From the NCBI GenBank assembly GCA_029976075.1, contig JARKNW010000012.1, positions 124,001-188,000 of the forward strand: a stretch of DNA of 64,000 nt. Direction: 5' to 3'. The position numbers and the translations under genes were made by a program. The notes below the pieces were generated by a model, which made no database searches, was not told where the DNA came from, and saw only the letters and a list, made by a program, of their open reading frames with translations. The DNA comes from Pleomorphomonas sp. (GTDB taxonomy: Bacteria > Pseudomonadota > Alphaproteobacteria > Rhizobiales > Pleomorphomonadaceae). Below are positions 1 through 7,782 of the stretch, in pieces. Numbering within the stretch: the stretch's first letter is position 1; the number at the start of each line of letters is the position of its first letter.

Positions 1-12
1 CAACGCTTTCTC

Positions 13-48
13 AGCCGCCGCGAACCCCATCGCGGCGGCTTTCTTTTT
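13..48 (+). terminator. Intrinsic terminator of a gene left of the window
   Basis: A perfect 10-bp stem (13-22 with 31-40) closes an 8-nt loop and is followed directly by TTCTTTTT at 41-48. The T-run is on the plus strand, so it ends a plus-strand transcript whose gene lies before position 1. Confidence 0.85.
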
Positions 49-52
49 GGTC

Positions 53-613
53 TCAGCCTCGCGCAAGTTCACCGGGCGCCGAATGCTCGCCATCGCCCAG
101 CGCTCTCTGCATCAAGACCTGATCGAGCCAGCGGTCGAACTTGTAGCCGAGCGCCGGCGCAACGCCGACCAGTGTGAAGCCAAGGGCGGCGTGCAGCTTG
201 CGTGAACCGACATTGCCACTGTCGCCGATCACAGCGATCATCTGACGGAAACCGCGCCGGGCACAATCGTCGATCAAGGCTTGCAGAAGGCGCTTGCCAA
301 TCCCCTGTCCTCGCCGAGATGGGTCGATGTAGATCGAGTTCTCCACGGTGTAGCGATAGGCGAGGCGCGGCCGATAGGCGCTGGCATAGGAGTAGCCGGC
401 CAAGGCGCCGCCCATTTCGGCAACGAGGTAGGGATAGCCACCACCGGTGATCGCTTCGAAGCGCTTCAGCATCTCGGCCTCTGTGGGTGGCTCGAGCTCC
501 CAGGAGGCGGTGCCGGTACGAACAGCCTCCTGATAGATGGCGGCGATTGCCGGAATGTCTCCGGAACGGGCGGGGCGAATGGTCAGCATGGTCGAATCCA
601 AGAGTACAGACAT
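53..613 (-). CDS. GNAT family N-acetyltransferase (phosphinothricin acetyltransferase-like)
   Basis: This is a cytoplasmic GNAT-fold acetyl-CoA-dependent N-acetyltransferase of 186 residues. It opens with the family-typical LTIRPARSGDIPAIAAIYQ segment and carries the acetyl-CoA pyrophosphate loop RRGQGIGKRLL near the middle. The later GNVGSRKLHAALGF segment is typical of the Pat/Bar/YwnH-like subgroup, which acetylates phosphinothricin or amino acids such as methionine derivatives; the substrate here is inferred only. A longer open frame reaches 694, but it would run through the terminator of the next gene (659-690). The ATG at 613 or the one at 589 (MLTIRP) is therefore preferred. AGAGG lies about 14 nt before the 613 ATG. 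The gene converges from the same strand as the BI-1 gene and is separated from it by that terminator. Confidence 0.85.
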   Translation of the reverse strand: MSVLLDSTMLTIRPARSGDIPAIAAIYQEAVRTGTASWELEPPTEAEMLKRFEAITGGGYPYLVAEMGGALAGYSYASAYRPRLAYRYTVENSIYIDPSRRGQGIGKRLLQALIDDCARRGFRQMIAVIGDSGNVGSRKLHAALGFTLVGVAPALGYKFDRWLDQVLMQRALGDGEHSAPGELARG

Positions 614-658
614 GCGTCGAAGCGCGGCCTCTAGATGGCACGCTCGCGCCCTCGCCTC

Positions 659-690
659 AAACGAAAACGGCGCCGGGAACACCCGACGCC
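659..690 (-). terminator. Intrinsic terminator of the BI-1 family gene
   Basis: On the minus strand a 9-bp stem with one G-U pair (690-682 with 677-669) closes a 4-nt loop. It is followed by GTTTTCGTTT. It lies 31 nt after the stop of the BI-1 gene and excludes the longest start of the acetyltransferase. Confidence 0.8.
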
Positions 691-721
691 GCATCTTTGA
701 TCAGGACGCTACCAACTGTCG

Positions 722-1471
722 TCAGCGACGATCGCCCATCAGACGAAGCAGCATGATGAACAGGTTGATGAAGTCCATGTAGAGGTTAAGCGCGCCCATG
801 ATGGCCTTGCGGCCAGCGGTGGCACTGTCGTCACCCTCGTAATACATCTCCTTGATGGTCTGCGTGTCGTAGGCCGTCAGACCGGCGAAGATGCCCACGC
901 CGATGATCGAGATGGCAAACTCCATCGCCGACGACTGCATGAAGATGTTGACCAGCGAGGCGATGATCAGCCCGAACAGGCCCATGATCAGGAACGATCC
1001 CATGGCACTGAGGTTGCGCTTGGTCGTGTAGCCATAGAGGCTGAGAGCCGCGAAGGTTGCCGCCGAGATGAAGAATACCTGCGTGATCGACTGCTGGGTA
1101 TAAACCAGGAAGATCGACGAAAGCGACAGACCCATCAGGGCTGCGAAAGCCCAGAACAGACCCTGCGCCACAGGCATGCTGAGACGCTGGATGCCGAAGG
1201 AGAACACCAGCACCAAGCCAATCGGCGCCAGCATCACCAGCCACTGCAGCGGGCTCGTGTAGAGCGCGATACCGAAGGAGGTGAGGGTAATCGGATCCCA
1301 GCTCGCCACGGCGGCATTGGCGGCAAGCGCCGCGACGCCGCCGGTCACGGCGAGGCCGATCGCCATGTAGTTGTAGACCGACAGCATGTAGCTCCGGAGA
1401 CCCTGATCGATCTCCGCGGAATAGGCCCGGGAACCGTAGCCCGAGGGGATGTTGCGTTCAGGGAATGCCAT
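722..1471 (-). CDS. Bax inhibitor-1/YccA family membrane protein
   Basis: This 249-residue integral membrane protein of the BI-1/YccA (UPF0005) family has about seven hydrophobic helices after a polar N-terminus of some 25 residues. The C-terminal segment with AYDTQTIKEMYYEGDD and the ending FINLFIMLLRLMGDRR are characteristic of the bacterial family. In the family, a paired-aspartate pH sensor governs a calcium leak, and YccA modulates FtsH. Which role applies here is not shown. Length matches the family. It stands alone, with its own terminator downstream, and the ABC permease gene upstream ends at 1606. Confidence 0.92.
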   Translation of the reverse strand: MAFPERNIPSGYGSRAYSAEIDQGLRSYMLSVYNYMAIGLAVTGGVAALAANAAVASWDPITLTSFGIALYTSPLQWLVMLAPIGLVLVFSFGIQRLSMPVAQGLFWAFAALMGLSLSSIFLVYTQQSITQVFFISAATFAALSLYGYTTKRNLSAMGSFLIMGLFGLIIASLVNIFMQSSAMEFAISIIGVGIFAGLTAYDTQTIKEMYYEGDDSATAGRKAIMGALNLYMDFINLFIMLLRLMGDRR

Positions 1472-1605
1472 TGGGGTCTCGATCCTTTTCTAGATACGCG
1501 AGGCCGAGGGGAAGACGAGCCTCCCCTGCTCGAAAAGACAATATGGGCGCACGCCCGCGAAAGCTCAAGGGCGACACCCGGACCGCGCCCGAACATGACG
1601 AAGAT

Positions 1606-4176
1606 TTAAAGATTCCGGAGAACGGGCGCCGCCTTGGCCGACAGTGCGCGGAAAGTACCGAGCAAACCGAGCCCTATCGTGAGAAGAAGCGCAACACCCA
1701 CCGCGCCGATGGCCACCCAAGGATTGAAATCGACCGGCACGTCCATGATGCCGGTGAGCACCCCCCAGGCAGCAGCACCTCCCGCAACGAGCGCGAAGAC
1801 GGCGGTCAAAACGCCGAGCAAAGCGTATTCCAGCGCGAAAGCGAGCAGGACGCGAGCACGCGTCGCCCCGAAAGTCTTGAGGAGAACGGCATCATAAACG
1901 CGCTGGCGATGGCCAGACGCCAACGCACCAGCCAGAACGAGCACCGAGGCAGCAAGCGCTATGGAGGCGGCCGCGCGGATCGCCAGCGTCAGTGACCCGA
2001 CCAGATCGTTGACGGTGGCGAGCACGTCCTTGACCCGCACCATGGTCGCCGTCGGGAAGGCAGCGACGACCGCCTTGATCAGCCGCCCCTCGGTTTCCCG
2101 ATCGCCGCCAGGATCGCCATTGGCGGGCAACGCCGCCGTCGACAACACCGAATAGGGTGCCCCGGCAAAGGTGTTCGGCGAGAACACCATCACGAAGTTG
2201 ATGCTGAGCGACTGCCACTCGACCTTGCGCGTGCTGGCAACCTTGGCCGTGATCTCCCGACCGAGGACGCTGACGGTAACCGTATCGCCGATCGAGAGGC
2301 CAAACTCGCGTGCCAGCTGATCCTCGAAGGACACGAGCGGCTCACCCTTGTAGTCCTTCGGCCACCAGGCACCAGAGGCAAGCGTCGAGTTGGCAGGCGG
2401 CTCAGCTGACAATGTGATGCCACGGTCACCAGAGAGGGCCCAACGCGCCCGTTCCGGCGCATCGATCTTGTCGACCGGCACGCCCTTCAGCGCCGTGATG
2501 CGCCCGCGCAGCATGGGAACCGTCTCGAGCGTCGTGCCGGGCACGGTGGCTGCCACGAGATTCGAGAAGGCATCTAGCTCGCTCGCACGAATATCGAGAA
2601 CAAAGAAGGTCGGCGCCTTCGCCGGTAGCGTCGAGGTAAGCTGCCGCCGCAGGCCCGTATCGATCAGCGCCAGCGCCACCATCAGCGTCAGCCCGAGACC
2701 AAGGGAGAGCACCACCGACAGCGTCAAACCGCCCCGGCGGTGAATGTTGCGCAACGCCAGACGAAACTCGGCGGAGCCGACTGCCGGCAAACGACCGGCG
2801 AGACGGCGGATCAACCCCGCGACACCCGCCAGCACGAGGAAGATCGCCGCCATGGACAGGACGAACACCACGGCAACAAAGCGATCGGATGCCGAGGTGA
2901 TGGCAAGCGTGGCAAGAAGAAGGACAGCGGCGGCGGTCGCAGCAACGTAGACGCGGCGCGGCAGACGCCGCTCGGAGATAACCCTTTCGCGAAACAGCGC
3001 ACTCACCGGCACGTCATGGGCACGACCGAGCGACCAGATGGCAAAGGCAAAGGCCGTGAGGAACCCATAGGCGGCGGCGAGCACCAGTTCGCCCGGATAT
3101 ATGCCGATCTTAATCGGCAGGTCGAGCGCCGAGGCGATCAAGCCACCGGCAAAGAAGGGCGGCAGCAAGCCCAGGGACAGGCCAAGTACCACGCCGATGC
3201 TGGCGATGACGCCAATCTCGATCAGGTAGACGGCAACCACGAAACCACCGGATGCCCCCACCGCCTTCAGCGTCGCGATACTGTCGCGCTTGCGATCGAT
3301 GAAAGCCTTGACCGCGTTGGTCACTCCAACGCCACCGACGATCAGCGCAGTGAGACCGACCAGCGTCAGAAACTCCGTGAAACGATCGACGTTGCGTTCG
3401 AGACCCGGTGCCGCGTCGAGCCGGTTGGAAACACGTCGACCGGTGTCGGATTGAGCGGATTTGATTTCGGCGGTCGTAGCGGCGACCGCGGCGTCGGCCG
3501 TTCCATCGGGCAGGGCAAGACGAACCGTCATCTCGACGAGACTCCCCGGCTGAACGATGTCGGTTGTCGCAAGTGCCGCCCGGCTCATCATCACGCGAGG
3601 TCCATAGGCAACGCCGGTTCCGATCTGATCGGGCTCGCTGGCAATCAGCCCCCGGATTTCGGCCGTCGCCCGACCGATGGCGATATGGTCGCCCACCTTG
3701 ACGTCGAGGCGATCGGCAAGGATCGGCTCGACGACGACACCGATGGCCCCATCCGCAGCCGGCCTGAGCGCATCGGCAAGCTGACCGCCACCGTCGAGAC
3801 GCAGTTCGCCGGTCAGCGGATAAGCGTCGTCCACCGCCTTGATGCGAACGAGCGCCTGCGCCTCGCCATCGACACGCCGAGCCATGGAGTTGACCAAGGT
3901 CACCGTCGACAAACGGCCATGCACGCCCAAGGCAGCCATCACGTCGTCAGGCGGTACTTCGCCTCCGAAACGGACGGCGATGTCACCGCCAAGTATTTCC
4001 CGTCCCTGCAGGGCGATGCCCTCGGTGATCGCCCGGCTGGTCGAACCCACGGCAGCGATGGCGGCGACACCAAGCGCAATGGCCGCAATGAAAATGCGAA
4101 AACCGGAAAGACCGCTGCGTGCTTCCCGGCCAGCAAGGCGAACGGCGACCCGCCAGCCGGGTGTTGGGCCGCTCAC
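1606..4176 (-). CDS. ABC transporter permease of the YbbP/FtsX-MacB type
   Basis: This is the 856-residue membrane subunit of an exporter-like ABC system. There is an N-terminal transmembrane helix at about residues 27-48, then a large periplasmic MacB-type core region. A first FtsX block of three helices lies at about 265-385, with further hydrophobic segments at about 405-470. A second periplasmic region follows, and a last FtsX block at about 730-850 has the LLKTFGATRARVL cytoplasmic loop that couples to the ATPase. Length and two-block plan fit YbbP. It overlaps its ATPase partner by 4 nt (ATGA) and is co-transcribed with it. The divergent TesA-type esterase next door is the same neighbour as in many Proteobacteria. 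The exported substrate is unknown. Confidence 0.88.
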   Translation of the reverse strand: MSGPTPGWRVAVRLAGREARSGLSGFRIFIAAIALGVAAIAAVGSTSRAITEGIALQGREILGGDIAVRFGGEVPPDDVMAALGVHGRLSTVTLVNSMARRVDGEAQALVRIKAVDDAYPLTGELRLDGGGQLADALRPAADGAIGVVVEPILADRLDVKVGDHIAIGRATAEIRGLIASEPDQIGTGVAYGPRVMMSRAALATTDIVQPGSLVEMTVRLALPDGTADAAVAATTAEIKSAQSDTGRRVSNRLDAAPGLERNVDRFTEFLTLVGLTALIVGGVGVTNAVKAFIDRKRDSIATLKAVGASGGFVVAVYLIEIGVIASIGVVLGLSLGLLPPFFAGGLIASALDLPIKIGIYPGELVLAAAYGFLTAFAFAIWSLGRAHDVPVSALFRERVISERRLPRRVYVAATAAAVLLLATLAITSASDRFVAVVFVLSMAAIFLVLAGVAGLIRRLAGRLPAVGSAEFRLALRNIHRRGGLTLSVVLSLGLGLTLMVALALIDTGLRRQLTSTLPAKAPTFFVLDIRASELDAFSNLVAATVPGTTLETVPMLRGRITALKGVPVDKIDAPERARWALSGDRGITLSAEPPANSTLASGAWWPKDYKGEPLVSFEDQLAREFGLSIGDTVTVSVLGREITAKVASTRKVEWQSLSINFVMVFSPNTFAGAPYSVLSTAALPANGDPGGDRETEGRLIKAVVAAFPTATMVRVKDVLATVNDLVGSLTLAIRAAASIALAASVLVLAGALASGHRQRVYDAVLLKTFGATRARVLLAFALEYALLGVLTAVFALVAGGAAAWGVLTGIMDVPVDFNPWVAIGAVGVALLLTIGLGLLGTFRALSAKAAPVLRNL

Positions 4177-4970
4177 TGTGCCGCCTCCGCGACGACATCT
4201 TCGACGATTTCGCCAGAACGCATGACAATGCGGCGGTCGCAGGACTCTGCCAAAGCACGATCGTGGGTCACCAGCACCAGCGTCGCGTCGCGCCGCGCCC
4301 GCGCCTCGAACATCAGGCGGATGACGTCGCGGCCAGTGTCGGCGTCGAGGTTGCCGGTCGGCTCATCGGCGATCAGGATCGACGGCTCCGGCGCAAGCGC
4401 ACGGGCAATGGCGACGCGTTGCTGCTCGCCGCCCGACAATTCCGCCGGATGATGGCCGAGACGATGCGCAAGGCCGACCGCCTCCAGCTCGGCCCGCGCC
4501 CGCTCAAAGGCGTCGCGCCGGCCACTGAGTTCCAGAGGCACCGCCACGTTTTCCAGCGCCGTCATGGTCGGCATAAGATGGAAGGATTGGAATATGATTC
4601 CGACCGAGCGGCCGCGAAAACGGGCAAGGGCATCTTCACCCATCCGATCGAGCCGCTCGCCGCCAACCGCGACCGTGCCGCCATCGACCCGTTCTAGGCC
4701 GGCCAACACCATCAGGAGTGTCGACTTGCCGGATCCCGAAGGCCCGACAATGCCGACGCTGATACCCGCCTCGATGGAAAAGGACAGGTTTTTCAAAATA
4801 TGGACGCGAGATGCGCCACTGCCGAGGCTGAGGTCGACCTGCGACAGGACAATGGCTGGATCGGGCAAGGGCAGGCTTTCGATTCTGGCGGTTCGGGAAC
4901 GCGAGGCACCGGCAGGGCTTGCCGAGGAAAGCCCAAGCCTGTCATATGGGCGGCTCGGAAACCATTGCAA
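4173..4970 (-). CDS. ABC transporter ATP-binding protein (YbbA/LolD-like)
   Basis: This is the ATPase of the two-gene YbbA-YbbP-type exporter. In the 265-residue reading, Walker A GPSGSGKST is at 76-84, the Q-loop glutamine near 128, the signature LSGGEQQR at 178-185, Walker B ILIADEP at 198-204 and the H-loop in LVTHDRA. All catalytic residues are present. The first 35 residues are poorly conserved in composition. A TTG at 4868 just before the conserved start of the domain is a plausible true start, so the N-terminus is uncertain. The gene starts only 16 nt from the divergently oriented esterase gene, so their promoters must overlap the coding starts or the real start is the TTG. Confidence 0.9.
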   Translation of the reverse strand: MQWFPSRPYDRLGLSSASPAGASRSRTARIESLPLPDPAIVLSQVDLSLGSGASRVHILKNLSFSIEAGISVGIVGPSGSGKSTLLMVLAGLERVDGGTVAVGGERLDRMGEDALARFRGRSVGIIFQSFHLMPTMTALENVAVPLELSGRRDAFERARAELEAVGLAHRLGHHPAELSGGEQQRVAIARALAPEPSILIADEPTGNLDADTGRDVIRLMFEARARRDATLVLVTHDRALAESCDRRIVMRSGEIVEDVVAEAAQ

Positions 4971-4986
4971 GCCGGGTCAAAAGGCC

Positions 4987-5616
4987 GTGAGACATCGGAT
5001 ATTTGTGTTCGTTCTCGCCTTCCTCGCCGGCATTGTCGGTGCGGAGGCCAAGTCAATGCGTATCGTCGCGCTCGGCGATAGTCTAACTGCCGGTTATGGC
5101 GTTCTCAGCCAGGACGCCTTCCCGGATCGACTGGAAGCAGCGCTCCGCAAACGCGGCCACGACGTCGATATCGTCAATGCCGGGGTTTCAGGCGACACGG
5201 TTGCCGACGGTCTCGCCCGTCTCGACTGGGCATTGGCCGACGGTGCCGATGGCATCATCATCGAACTCGGCGCCAATGACATGCTGCGCGGTCATGACCC
5301 CGTGCTCGTCCGCGAAAGCCTTGATGAGTTGATGTCGCGACTCGACGAAACGGGGGCGCCTGTCCTTCTCGCTGGTATGCGGGCAGCACCCAATCTCGGC
5401 GCCGACTACGCCAGCCGCTTTGATTCGATCTTTCCCGAGCTCGCCCAGAAGCACGGCGCTCTTCTTTATCCTTTCTTCCTCGACGGCGTCGCCGGAGACG
5501 CCAGCCTCAACCAGGCCGACCGCATGCATCCCAATGCCGCCGGCGTAGAGATCATTGTCGAGCGAATCCTGCCGTCGGTCGAAGGGCTGATCGAGCGGAT
5601 CAAGGGCAAGACCTAG
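4987..5616 (+). CDS. tesA: Arylesterase/acyl-CoA thioesterase I, SGNH hydrolase (TesA-like)
   Basis: This secreted SGNH (GDSL) hydrolase cleaves acyl thioesters, esters and lysophospholipids in the periplasm. Read from the GTG at 4987 it has 209 residues, with a signal peptide (FVFVLAFLAGIVGAEA) at about 5-21. Block I GDSLT carries Ser32, block III GAND carries Asn97, and block V DRMHPNAAG carries Asp178 and His181, so the catalytic set is complete. The open frame extends further upstream but those residues read through the start of the ABC ATPase gene and are not protein-like. The divergent pairing with a YbbA-YbbP exporter is a widely conserved arrangement, which supports the name. Confidence 0.9.
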   Translation: MRHRIFVFVLAFLAGIVGAEAKSMRIVALGDSLTAGYGVLSQDAFPDRLEAALRKRGHDVDIVNAGVSGDTVADGLARLDWALADGADGIIIELGANDMLRGHDPVLVRESLDELMSRLDETGAPVLLAGMRAAPNLGADYASRFDSIFPELAQKHGALLYPFFLDGVAGDASLNQADRMHPNAAGVEIIVERILPSVEGLIERIKGKT

Positions 5617-5667
5617 CTCTTCTCATCCGCCCACCAACCCCGGAACACAGTTTTAGGGAGATCCACC

Positions 5668-6201
5668 ATGAGCGGGCTCGACCATTTTCGTCTGATGGCC
5701 TCATACAACGCCTGGATGAATACCAAGGTCTACGACACCGCCGAACGGCTGACGGCCGATGAACTTTCTCGCGACCGGGGAGCCTTCTTCGGCTCGATCC
5801 TCGGTACGCTCAATCACCTCGCCGCCGCTGATCTCATCTGGCTCGGCCGTCTCGCCGAACATGCGCCATTTGTGGGGCGCATCGATCTGACAGGCTTGCC
5901 GCAGCCTGGCAGTATCCGACTCACCATCGCCGATGACCTTTCAAAACTCAGGCCGGTCCGCGAACGTATCGACAGGCTGATCGTCAGCTTCATCGACGGC
6001 CTGACGGAGGCCGATCTCGTCGGCGTTCTTGAGTACCGCCGCACTGACGGCACACCCCATCGCAAGTTGCTGGCTTCGGTCCTATTGCACGTCTTCAACC
6101 ACCAGACCCATCATCGCGGGCAGGTGACCACGCTTCTCACTCAAGCTGGCATTGATGTTGGCGTCACAGATCTTCTGGCACTCCTGCCCGACGTCGACTG
6201 A
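5668..6201 (+). CDS. DinB family protein
   Basis: This 177-residue four-helix DinB/YfiT-type protein carries the metal-binding histidines of the fold: His50 in the TLNHL segment and the closely spaced His145 and His149 in FNHQTHHRGQ. Family members bind divalent metal, and some are thiol transferases (bacillithiol or mycothiol dependent) or damage-induced proteins of unknown activity. The function here is not predictable. AGGGAG sits 7-12 nt before the ATG. It is followed after 19 nt by the aldo/keto reductase gene and probably shares its transcript. Confidence 0.85.
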   Translation: MSGLDHFRLMASYNAWMNTKVYDTAERLTADELSRDRGAFFGSILGTLNHLAAADLIWLGRLAEHAPFVGRIDLTGLPQPGSIRLTIADDLSKLRPVRERIDRLIVSFIDGLTEADLVGVLEYRRTDGTPHRKLLASVLLHVFNHQTHHRGQVTTLLTQAGIDVGVTDLLALLPDVD

Positions 6202-6220
6202 TCAAGAGAAAGCCTCCCTT

Positions 6221-7273
6221 ATGCAGAAACGCTGCCTCGGTCGCTCCGATCTTCTTGTCACGCCCCTTTGTCTCGGCACCATGACCTTTGGCGAGCAGAC
6301 CGCCAGGGAAGAGGCATTCTCCATTCTCGACCGCGCCGTTGGCTTTGGCATCGACTTCATCGATACCGCCGAAATGTATCCCGTGCCGCCAAAACGCGAA
6401 ACGCAGGGTGCAACGGAGACGATCATCGGCGACTGGTTCGCCGCACGCGGCCGACGCAACGACGTGATCCTGGCGACCAAGGTCTGCGGCCGCAGCTCCA
6501 ACGACTGGTTCCGCGACGACGGTGCTCCGACCCGACTCACCCGGGCGCAGATCTTCGAGGCGGTCGACAAATCGCTCCGCCGCCTCAAGACCGACCGGAT
6601 CGACCTTTACCAGATCCATTGGCCCGATCGTGTCGTCTCCGACTGGGGCACTGTGCCCTCGCGCTTCAAGCCCTTCACCCCCGCCGAAGACGAAACGGCG
6701 ATTGAGGAGACCGCCGCCGCTTTCGCGGACCTGATCGCCGCCGGCAAAATCCGCCATTTCGGCCTTTCCAATGAAAGTCCCTACGGCCTGATGCGCTTCA
6801 TTGCCGCAGCCGAGCGCGGCATCGGGCCACGGCCCGTTTCGGTGCAGAACGCTTACAGCCTTGTCAACCGCACCTGGGAGGGCGGCCTCGCGGAGATTGC
6901 TCTGAGGGAAGATGTTGGCCTTCTGCCCTATTCGCCGCTGGCTCAGGGCTACCTCAGCGGCAAATATCGGAATGGCGCACTACCGGCATTGAGCCGCAAG
7001 GCCCTCTTCAATCGTCTGCAGCGCTACGAGAAGCCACATGCCGACGCGGCTATTGCCGCCTATGTCGACCTCGCCCGCCGCTTCGGCGCCGACCCCGTCA
7101 CCTTCGCCATCGCCTTCGCCATGAACCAGCCGACTGTCGCCTCGGTAATCATCGGACCGAGTTCCGAGGCACAGTTGGAGAGCAACCTTGCCGGCGCCGG
7201 GTTCGCTTGGACGGAGGAAATGCAGACAGCCGTCGACGACCTGCATCAGCGCTTCGGCAATCCCTGTCCGTAA
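6221..7273 (+). CDS. tas: Aldo/keto reductase, Tas-like
   Basis: This is an NADP(H)-dependent aldo/keto reductase of 350 residues with a TIM-barrel fold. The catalytic tetrad is visible as Asp48, Tyr53, Lys87 and His133 (FIDTAEMYP, ILATKV, LYQIHWPDR). The segments GTMTFGEQ, AEMYPVPP and ETQG match the E. coli Tas protein as I recall it, so it belongs to that subgroup. The ATG at 6221 is chosen because it gives the canonical N-terminus; the longer frame begins inside the DinB gene. The physiological substrate is unknown. It converges on the DUF2794 gene with only 6 nt between stops. Confidence 0.9.
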   Translation: MQKRCLGRSDLLVTPLCLGTMTFGEQTAREEAFSILDRAVGFGIDFIDTAEMYPVPPKRETQGATETIIGDWFAARGRRNDVILATKVCGRSSNDWFRDDGAPTRLTRAQIFEAVDKSLRRLKTDRIDLYQIHWPDRVVSDWGTVPSRFKPFTPAEDETAIEETAAAFADLIAAGKIRHFGLSNESPYGLMRFIAAAERGIGPRPVSVQNAYSLVNRTWEGGLAEIALREDVGLLPYSPLAQGYLSGKYRNGALPALSRKALFNRLQRYEKPHADAAIAAYVDLARRFGADPVTFAIAFAMNQPTVASVIIGPSSEAQLESNLAGAGFAWTEEMQTAVDDLHQRFGNPCP

Positions 7274-7279
7274 GCAGCA

Positions 7280-7693
7280 TTATTCGGCAACGGAAAGCCA
7301 GGACTTGTCGATGACGCGCAGGACGCGAGCCAGCTCGCCGCCACGCTTCAAGATCATGCCGGTCTGGGCGATCACCGAATAAGCACCCTGCCGACGGGCA
7401 AGCTTGGGGTTCTTCTCGACCCTGTAGAGCGGCACTTCCGATGAGCGCCGAAAGATCGAGAAGACGGCGCGGTCGGGCAGATGGTCGATGGCATAATCGC
7501 GCCATTCGCCCACCGCCACCATGCGGCCGTAAACCTTCAGAATCTCCGAAAGCTCATGGCGATCGAATGCCACATAGGGTGTCTCTCGCACTGCCTGACG
7601 AAAATCGCCGGGCGCTGGCACGTCTGAAACCGCGCGCGCCAGCGCAACCAGATTTTTGGGCTCATCTGCCCCCTCGTCGACTTCGCCGCTCAA
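7280..7693 (-). CDS. DUF2794 family protein
   Basis: This small cytoplasmic protein of about 137 residues belongs to an alphaproteobacterial family of unknown function. It is recognised by the YRVEKNPKLARRQGAYSV segment followed by TGMILKRG and VLRVID. The open frame can begin with a GTG at 7699, but the Shine-Dalgarno sequence GGAGG directly abuts that codon. The TTG at 7693 is 5 nt beyond GGAGG and is the better start. No signal peptide or membrane helix is present. It lies between the convergent aldo/keto reductase gene and the glutamate dehydrogenase gene, with no obvious functional link. Confidence 0.85.
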   Translation of the reverse strand: MSGEVDEGADEPKNLVALARAVSDVPAPGDFRQAVRETPYVAFDRHELSEILKVYGRMVAVGEWRDYAIDHLPDRAVFSIFRRSSEVPLYRVEKNPKLARRQGAYSVIAQTGMILKRGGELARVLRVIDKSWLSVAE

Positions 7694-7782
7694 GCGCACC
7701 TCCGGGCCGTGATCGTCACGTCACCGTCATGATTGCGCCTGCCGCCTCCGAATGCAACGGCGAAACGCCCGGCCAGCGGCCG

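Noticed and set aside
2740..4452. 570-codon plus-strand open frame opposite the ABC permease
   Set aside because: Its sequence is low-complexity Arg/Asp/Gly/His, it is antisense to a clearly real FtsX-type permease, and it has no domain or ribosome site.
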